A stretch of 64,000 bases of DNA from Hyphomicrobium sp. 12-62-95 (lineage in GTDB: Bacteria; Pseudomonadota; Alphaproteobacteria; Rhizobiales; Hyphomicrobiaceae). The stretch is from positions 1-64,000 of the forward strand of contig NCCZ01000010.1 in NCBI GenBank assembly GCA_002279935.1. The letters run 5' to 3'. Made by a program: the position numbers and the translations under genes. Below the pieces are notes generated by a model that did not search any database, was not told where the DNA came from, and saw only the letters and a list, made by a program, of their open reading frames with translations. Positions 48,802 to 56,972 of this stretch are shown here, in pieces; the first letter of the stretch is position 1, and every line of letters starts with the position of its first letter.

Positions 48802-50314
48802 CAGGCACGATCCTATCGAGGACGCGAGCGGAGGAGAGAACACCGGGAACGCCGGCTCCGGGATGAGTTCCGGCGCCAACGAGGTAGAGGTGTTCGATAT
48901 CTTCGCTACGGTTATGAGGGCGGAACCAGGCGCTCTGGGTGAGGACGGGTTCCAGGCTGAACGCGGCGCCTTTGTAGGACATGAGGCGGTCGCGGAAGTC
49001 GAGGGGTGTCATGATGCGCGAGGTTGCGATGTGGTCTTCGAAGCCGGGCAAGACAGTTTCGGAGAGGTGCTTCGCGATGCGCTGACGATAGGGTTCGGCT
49101 TCGGTCGTCCAGTCGGTGTCGCCTTCCAGGTGGGGAACGGGCGATAGGACGTAGAAAGCATCGTTGCCGTCCGGCGCCAGCGAGGGATCGGTGGCGGTGG
49201 GGCGGTGCAGGTAGAGGCTGAAATCGGCGGCGAGGCGCTTTTGCTCGAAGATGTCATCGAGCAGTTCGCGGTAGCGGGGCCCGAGGAGAATAGTGTGATG
49301 GGGTACGTCGTCGTACTTCTTGTTGGTGCCGAAGTACCAGACGAACAGGCTCATTGAGTAACGGGCCTTGTCGAGACGCTTGTCGGTCCAGGTGCGGCGC
49401 GCGCTCTTGGGCAGCAGGTATTTGTAGGTCCAAGCGGCGTCGGCGTTGGAGATGACGACATCGGCGTCAATGATTTCGCCGGACTTCAAACGGACGCCGG
49501 TCGCGCGGCGGCCGTTCAAGGTGATTTCGGAGACTTCAGCGCCGTAATGGATTTTGCCGCCCTGGGTGCCGATGAGCTTGACGAGGCCTTCGACCAGGCT
49601 GCCCGTTCCGCCCATGGCGAAGTGGACGCCGAAGCGGCGCTCAAGAAACGTGATGAGGCCGTAAATCGACGTGACGTTGAACGGGTTGCCGCCGACGAAG
49701 AGCGGGTGGAAGCTCAGGAAGACGCGCAGGCGCGGGTCTTGGACATGTTTAGAGGCGAGGCCGTAGATGGAGCGGTAGCTTTCAAGCTTGAACAACTGGG
49801 GCAGCAGCTTGGCCATATCGGTCCAGCTGTCGAAGGGGACATCGCCCAACTGTTCGAAGCCGACGGCGTAGATTTGCTGGGCTTGCGCCATGAAGCGTTC
49901 GTAGCCCGCCACATCGCCGGGCGAGATGCGCTGGACTTCGCGGCGCATGGCGTCCGCATCGGCGCAACAGGTGATGGTTTCGCCGTCGTTGAAGCGGAGC
50001 GTGTAGAACGGCGAGAGAGGGCGCAAGTCGACATCGTCGGACATCTTGCGGCCGCACAGCGTCCAAAGTTCTTCCAGGAGGAAGGGTGCGGTGATGATGG
50101 TCGGGCCGGCGTCGAACGTGAAGCCATCCTGGCGGAAGACGTAGGCCCGGCCGCCGGGGGCGTCGAGCTTTTCTAGGATGGTGACCTTATAGCCGCGCGC
50201 GCCCAAACGAATGGCGGCGGCCAGACCGCCAAAGCCGCTGCCGATGACGACGGCGTGCGGGCGCGATTCCGGGACGGGGTAGGTGGCGGCTGAGCGGGCA
50301 GAATGTGTCAACAT
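48782..50314 (-). CDS. crtI: Phytoene desaturase
   Basis: 510 aa. FAD-dependent four-step desaturase giving lycopene/neurosporene. N-terminal HAVVIGSGFGGLAAAIRLGARGY and DAPGGRAYVF; C-terminal LYLVGAGTHPGAGVPGVLSSA. ATG 50314 is the only usable start before the FAD motif (no other ATG, GTG or TTG except TTG at codon 2). It lacks a ribosome-binding site and lies inside a PpsR operator and a candidate -10 hexamer; see findings. Confidence 0.93.
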   Translation of the reverse strand: MLTHSARSAATYPVPESRPHAVVIGSGFGGLAAAIRLGARGYKVTILEKLDAPGGRAYVFRQDGFTFDAGPTIITAPFLLEELWTLCGRKMSDDVDLRPLSPFYTLRFNDGETITCCADADAMRREVQRISPGDVAGYERFMAQAQQIYAVGFEQLGDVPFDSWTDMAKLLPQLFKLESYRSIYGLASKHVQDPRLRVFLSFHPLFVGGNPFNVTSIYGLITFLERRFGVHFAMGGTGSLVEGLVKLIGTQGGKIHYGAEVSEITLNGRRATGVRLKSGEIIDADVVISNADAAWTYKYLLPKSARRTWTDKRLDKARYSMSLFVWYFGTNKKYDDVPHHTILLGPRYRELLDDIFEQKRLAADFSLYLHRPTATDPSLAPDGNDAFYVLSPVPHLEGDTDWTTEAEPYRQRIAKHLSETVLPGFEDHIATSRIMTPLDFRDRLMSYKGAAFSLEPVLTQSAWFRPHNRSEDIEHLYLVGAGTHPGAGVPGVLSSARVLDRIVPDASAFA

Positions 50315-50349
50315 AAGATGACATTTAAGAGTGTAAAGCTGACTTGCGC
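50306..50349 (-). promoter_or_regulatory. crtI promoter/operator with PpsR/CrtJ site over the start codon
   Basis: A perfect TGT-N12-ACA at 50306-50323 and a half-matching TGT-N12-CGC at 50332-50349, 26 bp apart. Minus-strand TTTACA (50332-50337), 16 bp, TATGTT (50310-50315) is the same arrangement as at bchC. The -10 hexamer includes the ATG (50312-50314). Confidence 0.65.
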
Positions 50350-50390
50350 AAGGGTGAACTTGGGGTTGGCGCGTTAAATCGGACGGGAAA

Positions 50391-51260
50391 TCAGTCGAAT
50401 GGACGGTCCCCAATGACGCCGGCAATGCGCGCCGGGTTTTCTTCGTGCGCGAGATGGCCGAGAGCCGGAAGGCGGATCGCTCGGCTCGAGGGGACGAGGC
50501 GGCCAACGAGATGAGCGTCATCGGGGGAAATGGTGAGGTCGTTTTCCCCAATGACGAGCAGGAGTTGGGGCTTGAGGCGGGGGAGATCCCGCAGCAGGCT
50601 TTCCAGATCCCAGGAGGCCATCATGTTCAAGGTGGCGGAGACGTGCGGCGGGGAGGCGAAGAGGCGTTGGTACAAGGCGAGGCTCGTTTCCGGGATCACG
50701 GAACCGGTGCTTTTGAGAAGGCGTTCGACGGAGGACCGGTCGGAAGCGCTCCAGGCGAAGATCTGCGGGACGATTGGGTTAAGGGTCAGCAGCTTGGCGA
50801 GCGGTGAGAAGAGACGCGTGACGACTCCGCCGAAGGGGACGAAGGCGCCATTCAGCGCGACGATCGATTGCGGGTTGAGTTGGCCGTCGAGGCTCATGCG
50901 GGTGGCGATGGCGGCGCCGGCTGAATGGCCGACGGCGGTCTGTGGTTCGAGGTTCAGCGTGTCGAGCAGGGTGCGCAGGGCACGCGACATGCCGGTGATG
51001 GAGAGATCGCGGCGGCCGGTCAGCGACGTGAAGCCCTGTCCGGGCAGGTCGGGCGCGATGACCGTGTAGCGCTCGGCGAGCAAGGGGAGGAGGCCGGCCC
51101 AGGAATGGGTGGAGGCGCCGGTGCCGTGGAGGAGGAGAAGTGGCGGGCCAGTGCCTGCGACCTGCACATGCCAGCGGATGCCGGGTGTTTCAACGAGGCG
51201 GCTGGCGGCGCGATTGGGCCAATCGGACGCGTCTCGTTCGAAGTTCAATGGTTCCGGCAT
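50391..51260 (-). CDS. bchO: Magnesium-chelatase-associated alpha/beta hydrolase BchO
   Basis: 289 aa. Alpha/beta hydrolase fold with oxyanion/nucleophile motifs LLLLHGTGASTHSW and VGHSAGAAIATRM (Ser nucleophile) and a C-terminal LGHLAHEE (His). Conserved beside bchI-bchD in purple bacteria; exact reaction not established. 28 bp after bchD. Confidence 0.93.
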   Translation of the reverse strand: MPEPLNFERDASDWPNRAASRLVETPGIRWHVQVAGTGPPLLLLHGTGASTHSWAGLLPLLAERYTVIAPDLPGQGFTSLTGRRDLSITGMSRALRTLLDTLNLEPQTAVGHSAGAAIATRMSLDGQLNPQSIVALNGAFVPFGGVVTRLFSPLAKLLTLNPIVPQIFAWSASDRSSVERLLKSTGSVIPETSLALYQRLFASPPHVSATLNMMASWDLESLLRDLPRLKPQLLLVIGENDLTISPDDAHLVGRLVPSSRAIRLPALGHLAHEENPARIAGVIGDRPFD

Positions 51261-51288
51261 CGTCGAGGCCTTCCCGCCCGCGCGTAGA

Positions 51289-53118
51289 TCAGCTTCGCGA
51301 TCCGCTGCGGTCGTCCGGAGTGCTTCGGGCGGCGAAGACGGCTTGCGACAGCCGGGTGCTGTCGGCGTGCGGCAGGGGCAAATAGCGGGCCCCCATGGAG
51401 CGGGCGAGTTCTTCGGCTTCCGCGTTGCGGCGGGGCGAGGTGTCGATCAACAGCGTGTTGACGTGTAGCGCGCGCAAGTCGGCGGCGACGGCGAGCGCGT
51501 CGGTCATGGCCTGCTTGCGGCCGGGCTTGCCGTCGCGCGTGATGTTGGCCTTGCCGTCGGTGAGCAGCACGATGGTGGGGCTAATGCCCTTCTGCTTCTG
51601 ACTGGCGGCGAGTTGGACGGCGGTGTCGAGGGCTGTGGCAAGCGGTGTGCCGCCGCCGCCGGGAAGTCCGGCGAGGCTACGGTTGGCGCGCGTGAGCGAG
51701 CGCGTTGGCGGCAGGAGCGTATCGGCGGTGGTGCCGCGGAAGGCGATCAACGCGACGCTGTCGCGGCGGACGTAGCATTCGGCCAGGATGATTTCGACGG
51801 CGCCTTTGGCTTCGGCAAGGCGGTGCAGTGCGCTCGACCCGGACGCGTCGACGACGAAGATCGTTGTCGAGGTCGTCTTTTGTTTGAAGCGGCTGATGCG
51901 GAAATCGTCGGCGCGGACTTCGATGCGCTCGCGGCCGTCCGGCAGGAGGAATGGTCCACCGCGCAGGCGGCGGCGGATGAGCTGCATGGGGGCTGCGGCG
52001 CGCAGTGTTTCGATGAGGGAAAGGACATTGCCGTTGCGCGGTTCGCCGCGACGGACGCCTGCGGGACGGCCGCGCAGTTTGGAGGCTTGGCTTGCGCCGG
52101 CCTTGCCGACCGATGGCGGCGCGCGGCCGGCGAGCTTCTGATCGGTGAGGGCCGCGAGGATGGCTTTTGGAATGGCAGCAGCTGCGGCGGCGAGCACGAG
52201 TTCCATATCTTCAGGCGTAATGGATTGTTCGGGTTGCGTGTCTTCGCCCTGGCTGTCGGTGGTCTCCGGCGCGTCGGCGTGCTGCGGTTCGGGTTCGGAG
52301 GCTTCTGGATTTTCGGGTGGGGCTTCCGTGGGCACGCGCGTGGCGCGGGGGCCAAGGACGAGGCGGGCGGCGACTTCGGCGTCGGCTGTGTTGGCTTCGT
52401 GACGGCCATCGAGGGCGGCTGAGATGCGCGCAACGGCAAGGGCGAGGATCGGCGCGCGGATGGAGATGATGCCGAGCGCGAGGCCGGCTTCGCAGAAGAG
52501 GTGCGCGAGGTTGGGGTCGGCTGAGGTGCGGCTCAGGAGGTCGCGGGCTTCTGCGACACGGCGCGGCCAATCGGGGGCGAGAGATGTGTCGCGCACACTC
52601 AGACCGTCCAGGTTCAGCCAGATGGCGAGACGGTCGCGCAAAGCGGTGGGGACGGTTTCCTCCGGTTCGACGCCTTCGTCGAGTGCGATGACGCCGAAGC
52701 GGGCGGGAAGTTTTGCGGAGAGGCCGTCGCGTTCCATCTGGACGCGGCCGTAGTCGATGGTGCGAACGATACGTGCGGTGCGGCCGCCGTCGAGGCGTTC
52801 GGCGGAGGGGATGACGAGGAGGCCGCCGTCGGCTTCGGCGAGGAGGCCGCGTTCTGCGACGGGGCGGCCTTGGGCCAGCGTGGCGGAGAGATCGAGGCCA
52901 CCGAGCAGGCGATCGTCACCGGCGTTGAGGGGCAGGCGGCGGAAGGGCGTTTCGGGCGCGAGCAGAGATTTTAAATGGGCGAGCCATGCGTCGCGCACGG
53001 GGCCGGAGCGGGCGCGCAGCACGATGCCGCCGACGCCGTGCGGTGCAACGGCTGCGATCGCCGCTGCGAGGCACGCGTCGGTCCAGGCGGTGGTGGGCGT
53101 GGCCGCTTCGGTGGTCAT
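51289..53118 (-). CDS. bchD: Magnesium chelatase subunit D
   Basis: 609 aa. Forms the double hexamer with BchI that drives Mg insertion into protoporphyrin IX. N-terminal AAA-like domain without a complete Walker A, an acidic/proline-rich linker (about 250-300) and a C-terminal von Willebrand A domain with MIDAS VVDASGSSALHR. Overlaps bchI by 4 bp. Confidence 0.95.
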   Translation of the reverse strand: MTTEAATPTTAWTDACLAAAIAAVAPHGVGGIVLRARSGPVRDAWLAHLKSLLAPETPFRRLPLNAGDDRLLGGLDLSATLAQGRPVAERGLLAEADGGLLVIPSAERLDGGRTARIVRTIDYGRVQMERDGLSAKLPARFGVIALDEGVEPEETVPTALRDRLAIWLNLDGLSVRDTSLAPDWPRRVAEARDLLSRTSADPNLAHLFCEAGLALGIISIRAPILALAVARISAALDGRHEANTADAEVAARLVLGPRATRVPTEAPPENPEASEPEPQHADAPETTDSQGEDTQPEQSITPEDMELVLAAAAAAIPKAILAALTDQKLAGRAPPSVGKAGASQASKLRGRPAGVRRGEPRNGNVLSLIETLRAAAPMQLIRRRLRGGPFLLPDGRERIEVRADDFRISRFKQKTTSTTIFVVDASGSSALHRLAEAKGAVEIILAECYVRRDSVALIAFRGTTADTLLPPTRSLTRANRSLAGLPGGGGTPLATALDTAVQLAASQKQKGISPTIVLLTDGKANITRDGKPGRKQAMTDALAVAADLRALHVNTLLIDTSPRRNAEAEELARSMGARYLPLPHADSTRLSQAVFAARSTPDDRSGSRS

Positions 53119-54116
53119 GAGACGAGGCGTTCTCCTGCGCCGCCGAAGAGATCGCTGACGGCGCGTTCGACACGTGCGCCGCTATCGGGGCTGGAGAGCG
53201 GCGTGCGGCGGAGGCGGTGGCGGAGCGCCATGGGGGCAACGCGGCGCAGGTGGACGTCGTCAATGGCTGCGGCGCCTTCGAGGGCGGCGAGCGCGCGGGC
53301 GGCGCGGATGAGGGTGAGTTCGCCGCGCAGGCCGTCGGTGCCGACTTCGGCGCAGAGTTGGGCGGAGCGTTCGAGCGCGTGGTCGCTCGTCGGGATGCCG
53401 GGAACGCGGGCGCGGGCGGCGACGATGTGATTGCGCAGGCGGTCTTCGTCGGCGGCGAAGCGGGCGATGAAGGCATCGGTGTCGCGCTCGAAGTCATCGC
53501 GGCGGCGAACCACTTCGATGCGGGTTTTGAGGTCTTCGGGCGTGCGCACCTCGACGGACATGCCGAAGCGGTCAAGGAGCTGCGGGCGCAGTTCGCCTTC
53601 TTCGGGATTGCCGGTGCCGACGAGAACAAATTTTGCCGCGTGGCGGATGCTCAGGCCTTCGCGTTCGACGACGTTTTCGCCGGAGGCTGCGACATCAAGC
53701 AGGAGATCGACGAGGTGGTCTTCGAGGAGGTTGACTTCGTCGATGTAGAGGAAGCCGCGGTGGGCGCGGGCGAGCAAGCCCGGTTCGAAGGCTTTCTCGC
53801 CGTGGACGAGGGCGCGTTCGAGATCAAGGGCGCCGACGACGCGGTCTTCTGTGGCCCCCAGGGGGAGATCGACGACCGGCACCGGCACCATGGCGGTTTC
53901 ATCGCCGTCCTTGGGGGCGGTGTTGAAGCGGCAGCCGGCGACGACGGGCATCGGCGGCAGGAGAGCCGCCAATGCGCGCACGGTTGTGGACTTGCCCGTG
54001 CCGCGATCGCCGAAGACCAGGACGCCGCCGACGGATTGGTCGATGGCGGCGATGAGAAGGGCGAGTTTCATCTCGTCCTGGCCGACGATGGCGGAGAAAG
54101 GAAAAATAGCGGGCAT
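53115..54116 (-). CDS. bchI: Magnesium chelatase ATPase subunit I
   Basis: 333 aa. AAA+ ATPase. Walker A GDRGTGKSTTVRAL, Walker B FLYIDEVNLLEDHLVDLL, sensor residues in LVGTGNPEEGELRPQLLDRFG. Starts 32 bp after the HAD-CBS gene; together with bchD and bchO a tight group. Confidence 0.97.
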   Translation of the reverse strand: MPAIFPFSAIVGQDEMKLALLIAAIDQSVGGVLVFGDRGTGKSTTVRALAALLPPMPVVAGCRFNTAPKDGDETAMVPVPVVDLPLGATEDRVVGALDLERALVHGEKAFEPGLLARAHRGFLYIDEVNLLEDHLVDLLLDVAASGENVVEREGLSIRHAAKFVLVGTGNPEEGELRPQLLDRFGMSVEVRTPEDLKTRIEVVRRRDDFERDTDAFIARFAADEDRLRNHIVAARARVPGIPTSDHALERSAQLCAEVGTDGLRGELTLIRAARALAALEGAAAIDDVHLRRVAPMALRHRLRRTPLSSPDSGARVERAVSDLFGGAGERLVS

Positions 54117-54148
54117 AGGTCGTTGCTTTCAGCGTTCGTGGTTGTGGC

Positions 54149-55372
54149 TTAGCCGCGCGCGATGACGAAGTCGCGCAGCACGTTGGTTTCGAGTTGGAGT
54201 TCGTCGAGGCGATGTTTCAAGACGTCGCCGATGGAGACCACGCCGATCAGTTCGCCGTTCTGCTGGACGGGCATGTGGCGGAAGCGGCGCTGGGTCATGA
54301 TCTTGGCGACTTGGGCGATGGGGTCTTCGGGCGCGCAGGTGACGACGGCGCGGGTCATGAGATCGCCGACGAGCATGCGTGTGAGGCTGTCGCCGTGGGT
54401 GGCGAGGCCGTTGGCGATGTCGCGCTCGGAGATGATGCCTTCAAGTTTGCCGGAGGGGCCGATAACGACGAGGGCGCCGACGGCGTCGGATTTCATTTTC
54501 TGGGCAAGCGCAAGAATGCTGTCGGAGGCTTTGACGGCTTTGACGGCCGAGCCTTTGTCTTTCAGGATGTCGGAGACTTTCATGGCGTAGCTCCTGTGCA
54601 ATCCACCGAAAACGTCGAAATACCCGGCGTGCGCACGCCGGAGGGCTGCGAGGATTTCAATCCCGTCGCCGGGAGTGACCATGCTGGCTTCACGTTGGTC
54701 GTCGAGGCCGATGAGGCCGGGGAGTTCGTCGATGGTGAAGAGGATGTCTTCGCTGGCGTCGTGGTGGCCGAGAAGAATGACGGCGGGGATGCCGGCGACG
54801 CGGGCGGTTTTGGCGCCGTGGGGTGTGGCTTCGAGGGCGATGCAGGAGGCGGGATCGAGTCCAAGTTTTTCGACGGCCTGCTGGTAGACAGTGAGCAGGC
54901 TTTCTTCGCCGTCATCCGTCTCGGGCGCGGTGATGCAGGAAATCAGGCGCTTCGACCCTTCGCCAAAAAGGTGAGCCATGAGGTGTTCGACCTCCGGCTT
55001 GGGGAGGGCGGAGACGATGGCGATCTTGACGCCTTCCTGGCGCGCGGCAGAGGCCAATTCGCGGGCACCGGGGCGGGGATCGAGATAGTCCTTGTCGATC
55101 AATTCGCGGGCGACAGTGCCGGAGTGGCGGGTCATGACGTCGATCAGGCGCTCGAAGTCGTCGGAGCTGCGTCCGTGGCCGAGGTTTTGGCGGACGAAGT
55201 GGCGGTAGCGGTCGCGGCGGCGGGCGTGTTGGCGGAGCGCGCCATAGGCGGCGCGCGTGCAGGACCATGTGTAGCCGGCGGATTGGACGACATGATTGAG
55301 GACCGAGCGCTCTAGTGCGTCCGTTTCGGCGATGACGCCATCGGCGCGCAGGATGATGCCCTGGAGGTTCAT
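54149..55372 (-). CDS. Fusion of a degenerate HAD domain and a two-CBS domain protein
   Basis: 407 aa. Residues 1-230 resemble CbbY-type HAD phosphatases, but motif I reads GIILRADGVIAETD (the nucleophilic Asp is Arg9) and motif III reads CIALEATPHG (Asp replaced by Ala), so it is probably inactive. Residues 264-407 form a tandem CBS module (VGALVVIGPSGKLEGIISERD, then RFRHMPVQQNGELIGVVSIGD) that would bind an adenine nucleotide. Just before Met264 (ATG 54583) sits AGGAG with 7-bp spacing, so a free 144-residue CBS protein may also be made. Overlaps the 98-aa gene by 4 bp and precedes bchI by 32 bp. Confidence 0.8.
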   Translation of the reverse strand: MNLQGIILRADGVIAETDALERSVLNHVVQSAGYTWSCTRAAYGALRQHARRRDRYRHFVRQNLGHGRSSDDFERLIDVMTRHSGTVARELIDKDYLDPRPGARELASAARQEGVKIAIVSALPKPEVEHLMAHLFGEGSKRLISCITAPETDDGEESLLTVYQQAVEKLGLDPASCIALEATPHGAKTARVAGIPAVILLGHHDASEDILFTIDELPGLIGLDDQREASMVTPGDGIEILAALRRAHAGYFDVFGGLHRSYAMKVSDILKDKGSAVKAVKASDSILALAQKMKSDAVGALVVIGPSGKLEGIISERDIANGLATHGDSLTRMLVGDLMTRAVVTCAPEDPIAQVAKIMTQRRFRHMPVQQNGELIGVVSIGDVLKHRLDELQLETNVLRDFVIARG

Positions 55373-55665
55373 GGGGCCGCACCCGGCGTGGCTGTCAGCG
55401 TGCGGGTCCAGCGCAGCCATTGATCGGTGACGTGGGCAATGAGCGAGCCCAACAGGGCCGCGGCTATCGCTTCCCATGGGCCGCCGGTGAGGGCCACACG
55501 CAAGGCGAGGATGAGAAACAGGCCGGCTGCCAGGGAGGCGACAATCTCCAAGGGCGAAGGGCCGGCGTTCATGCGGCGGCGGAGCGCGAAGAACGCAAGG
55601 AGTTCGAGCGCCATCAACCCTAGAATGATGTCGGTGATCAAGCCGCTGGAAAATGCGTCCTGCAT
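55369..55665 (-). CDS. 98-residue membrane protein of the bch operon
   Basis: 98 aa, not recognised. Two or three membrane helices (ITDIILGLMALELLAFFAL, LEIVASLAAGLFLILALRVAL, WEAIAAALLGSLIAHVTDQW) and few polar residues. Overlaps the HAD-CBS gene by ATGA and starts 88 bp after bchP, so it is co-transcribed with pigment genes. May serve in pigment insertion or membrane organisation; no function known. Confidence 0.75.
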   Translation of the reverse strand: MQDAFSSGLITDIILGLMALELLAFFALRRRMNAGPSPLEIVASLAAGLFLILALRVALTGGPWEAIAAALLGSLIAHVTDQWLRWTRTLTATPGAAP

Positions 55666-55753
55666 GCTGCGTCGACCTCACCTTCGCCTGTCCGGCCCGG
55701 CTGTTCTTCGTTCTTTGCCCGGGTTCGATCATGGCGGCCAGCCCCGTGTCGTC

Positions 55754-56947
55754 TCAGGGGGGCACCACGCCGAGCAGGTGCGCCATATCTTTCACGAAAA
55801 TCCTCATGTGCGCCATCGGCTTCGCTTTGACCAGCTTCTTGTGCATGTAGGCCTGCCAGGTGAGCATTTGCACATCCGGATCCTTGCACATGGTTACGAA
55901 GCGCTCGCGGCGGGCGTCGTTGGCGTACCAGAACCGCTGCATCATGCCGAGGACCCAGAATACCCGTCCATGCGCCTTCATGAAGCGCTTGCGGGCGGTG
56001 GCTAAGTGACGGGCGTCGCCCGTGCGCAATGCCTCGGCGACGCTTTCAGAGACGATCCGGCCGCAGAGCATGGCGTAATAGATCCCTTCGCCGGAGGCGG
56101 GGGCGACAACGCCGGCCGCGTCGCCGGCGACGATGACGTTGCGGCCGTTGTCCCAGCGTTTGCGCGGACGCAGCGGAATGGGCGCGCCTTCCTTGCGGAT
56201 GGTCTCATGGCCGGCCATGCCGATCTCATTGCGCAGGTCGGCTACGGAGCCGCGCAGCGAGAAGCCCTTATGGGCAGTGCCGGTGCCGATGCTCGTGGTG
56301 TCGCCGTGGGGGAAGACCCAGGCGTAGAAATCGGGCGAATAGCGGCCGTTGTAATAGACGTCGCAGCGGCGGGCTTCGAAGACTGCGCCGTCGGCGGGTT
56401 TCGGGCTCTTGACGATCTCGTGGTAGGCGAACACGAAGGGCGGCGCCTCTTCTTTAGGTAGGGCCTGGCGGGCGACCGCGGAGGACGCGCCGTCGGCGCC
56501 GATGACGTATTGGGTGCGGACGGTTTCAGTGGTTTCAAAGCCGTCGTCGAGGCGCTTTTTGAACGTGACGCGGACGGTGCCGCCGCTCTCGATTTCCAAG
56601 CTCTCGAAAGTGCCCGTGCGGCGCTGGGCGCCGGTGCGGGCGGCGCGGTCGCGCAGCCACTCGTCGAAGTGTTCGCGGTCGACCATGCCAACGAAGCCGC
56701 CGTCGATGGGCATATCGGCCTTGCGGTCCATGGGCGAGACGATGCGGGCGGATTGGATGCGGGCGACGATCAGGTCGTCGGGAATGTCGAATTCCTTGAT
56801 GGCAATTGGCGGAATGGCACCGCCGCAGGGCTTGATGCGGCCTGCGCGGTCGAGGAGTAGAACGGAAAAGCCATTGGCGGCGAGATCAGTAGCGGCCGTG
56901 GCGCCGGCTGGTCCACCGCCGATAATGACGGCATCGAACGTTTCCAT
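55754..56947 (-). CDS. bchP: Geranylgeranyl reductase (bacteriochlorophyll side chain)
   Basis: 397 aa. Flavin-dependent reductase converting the geranylgeranyl tail to phytyl. FAD motif AVIIGGGPAGATAATDLAANG, CGGAIPP, and the C-terminal VAGDAAGVVAPASGEGIYYAM. 26 bp after the bch2 gene. Confidence 0.95.
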   Translation of the reverse strand: METFDAVIIGGGPAGATAATDLAANGFSVLLLDRAGRIKPCGGAIPPIAIKEFDIPDDLIVARIQSARIVSPMDRKADMPIDGGFVGMVDREHFDEWLRDRAARTGAQRRTGTFESLEIESGGTVRVTFKKRLDDGFETTETVRTQYVIGADGASSAVARQALPKEEAPPFVFAYHEIVKSPKPADGAVFEARRCDVYYNGRYSPDFYAWVFPHGDTTSIGTGTAHKGFSLRGSVADLRNEIGMAGHETIRKEGAPIPLRPRKRWDNGRNVIVAGDAAGVVAPASGEGIYYAMLCGRIVSESVAEALRTGDARHLATARKRFMKAHGRVFWVLGMMQRFWYANDARRERFVTMCKDPDVQMLTWQAYMHKKLVKAKPMAHMRIFVKDMAHLLGVVPP

Positions 56948-56972
56948 CGAACTACCTTTATGGTGATCGTTT

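Noticed and set aside
54194..55315. Plus-strand open frame opposite the HAD-CBS gene (373 codons)
   Set aside because: Considered because the HAD domain is degenerate, but CBS motifs, RBS and operon position support the minus strand.
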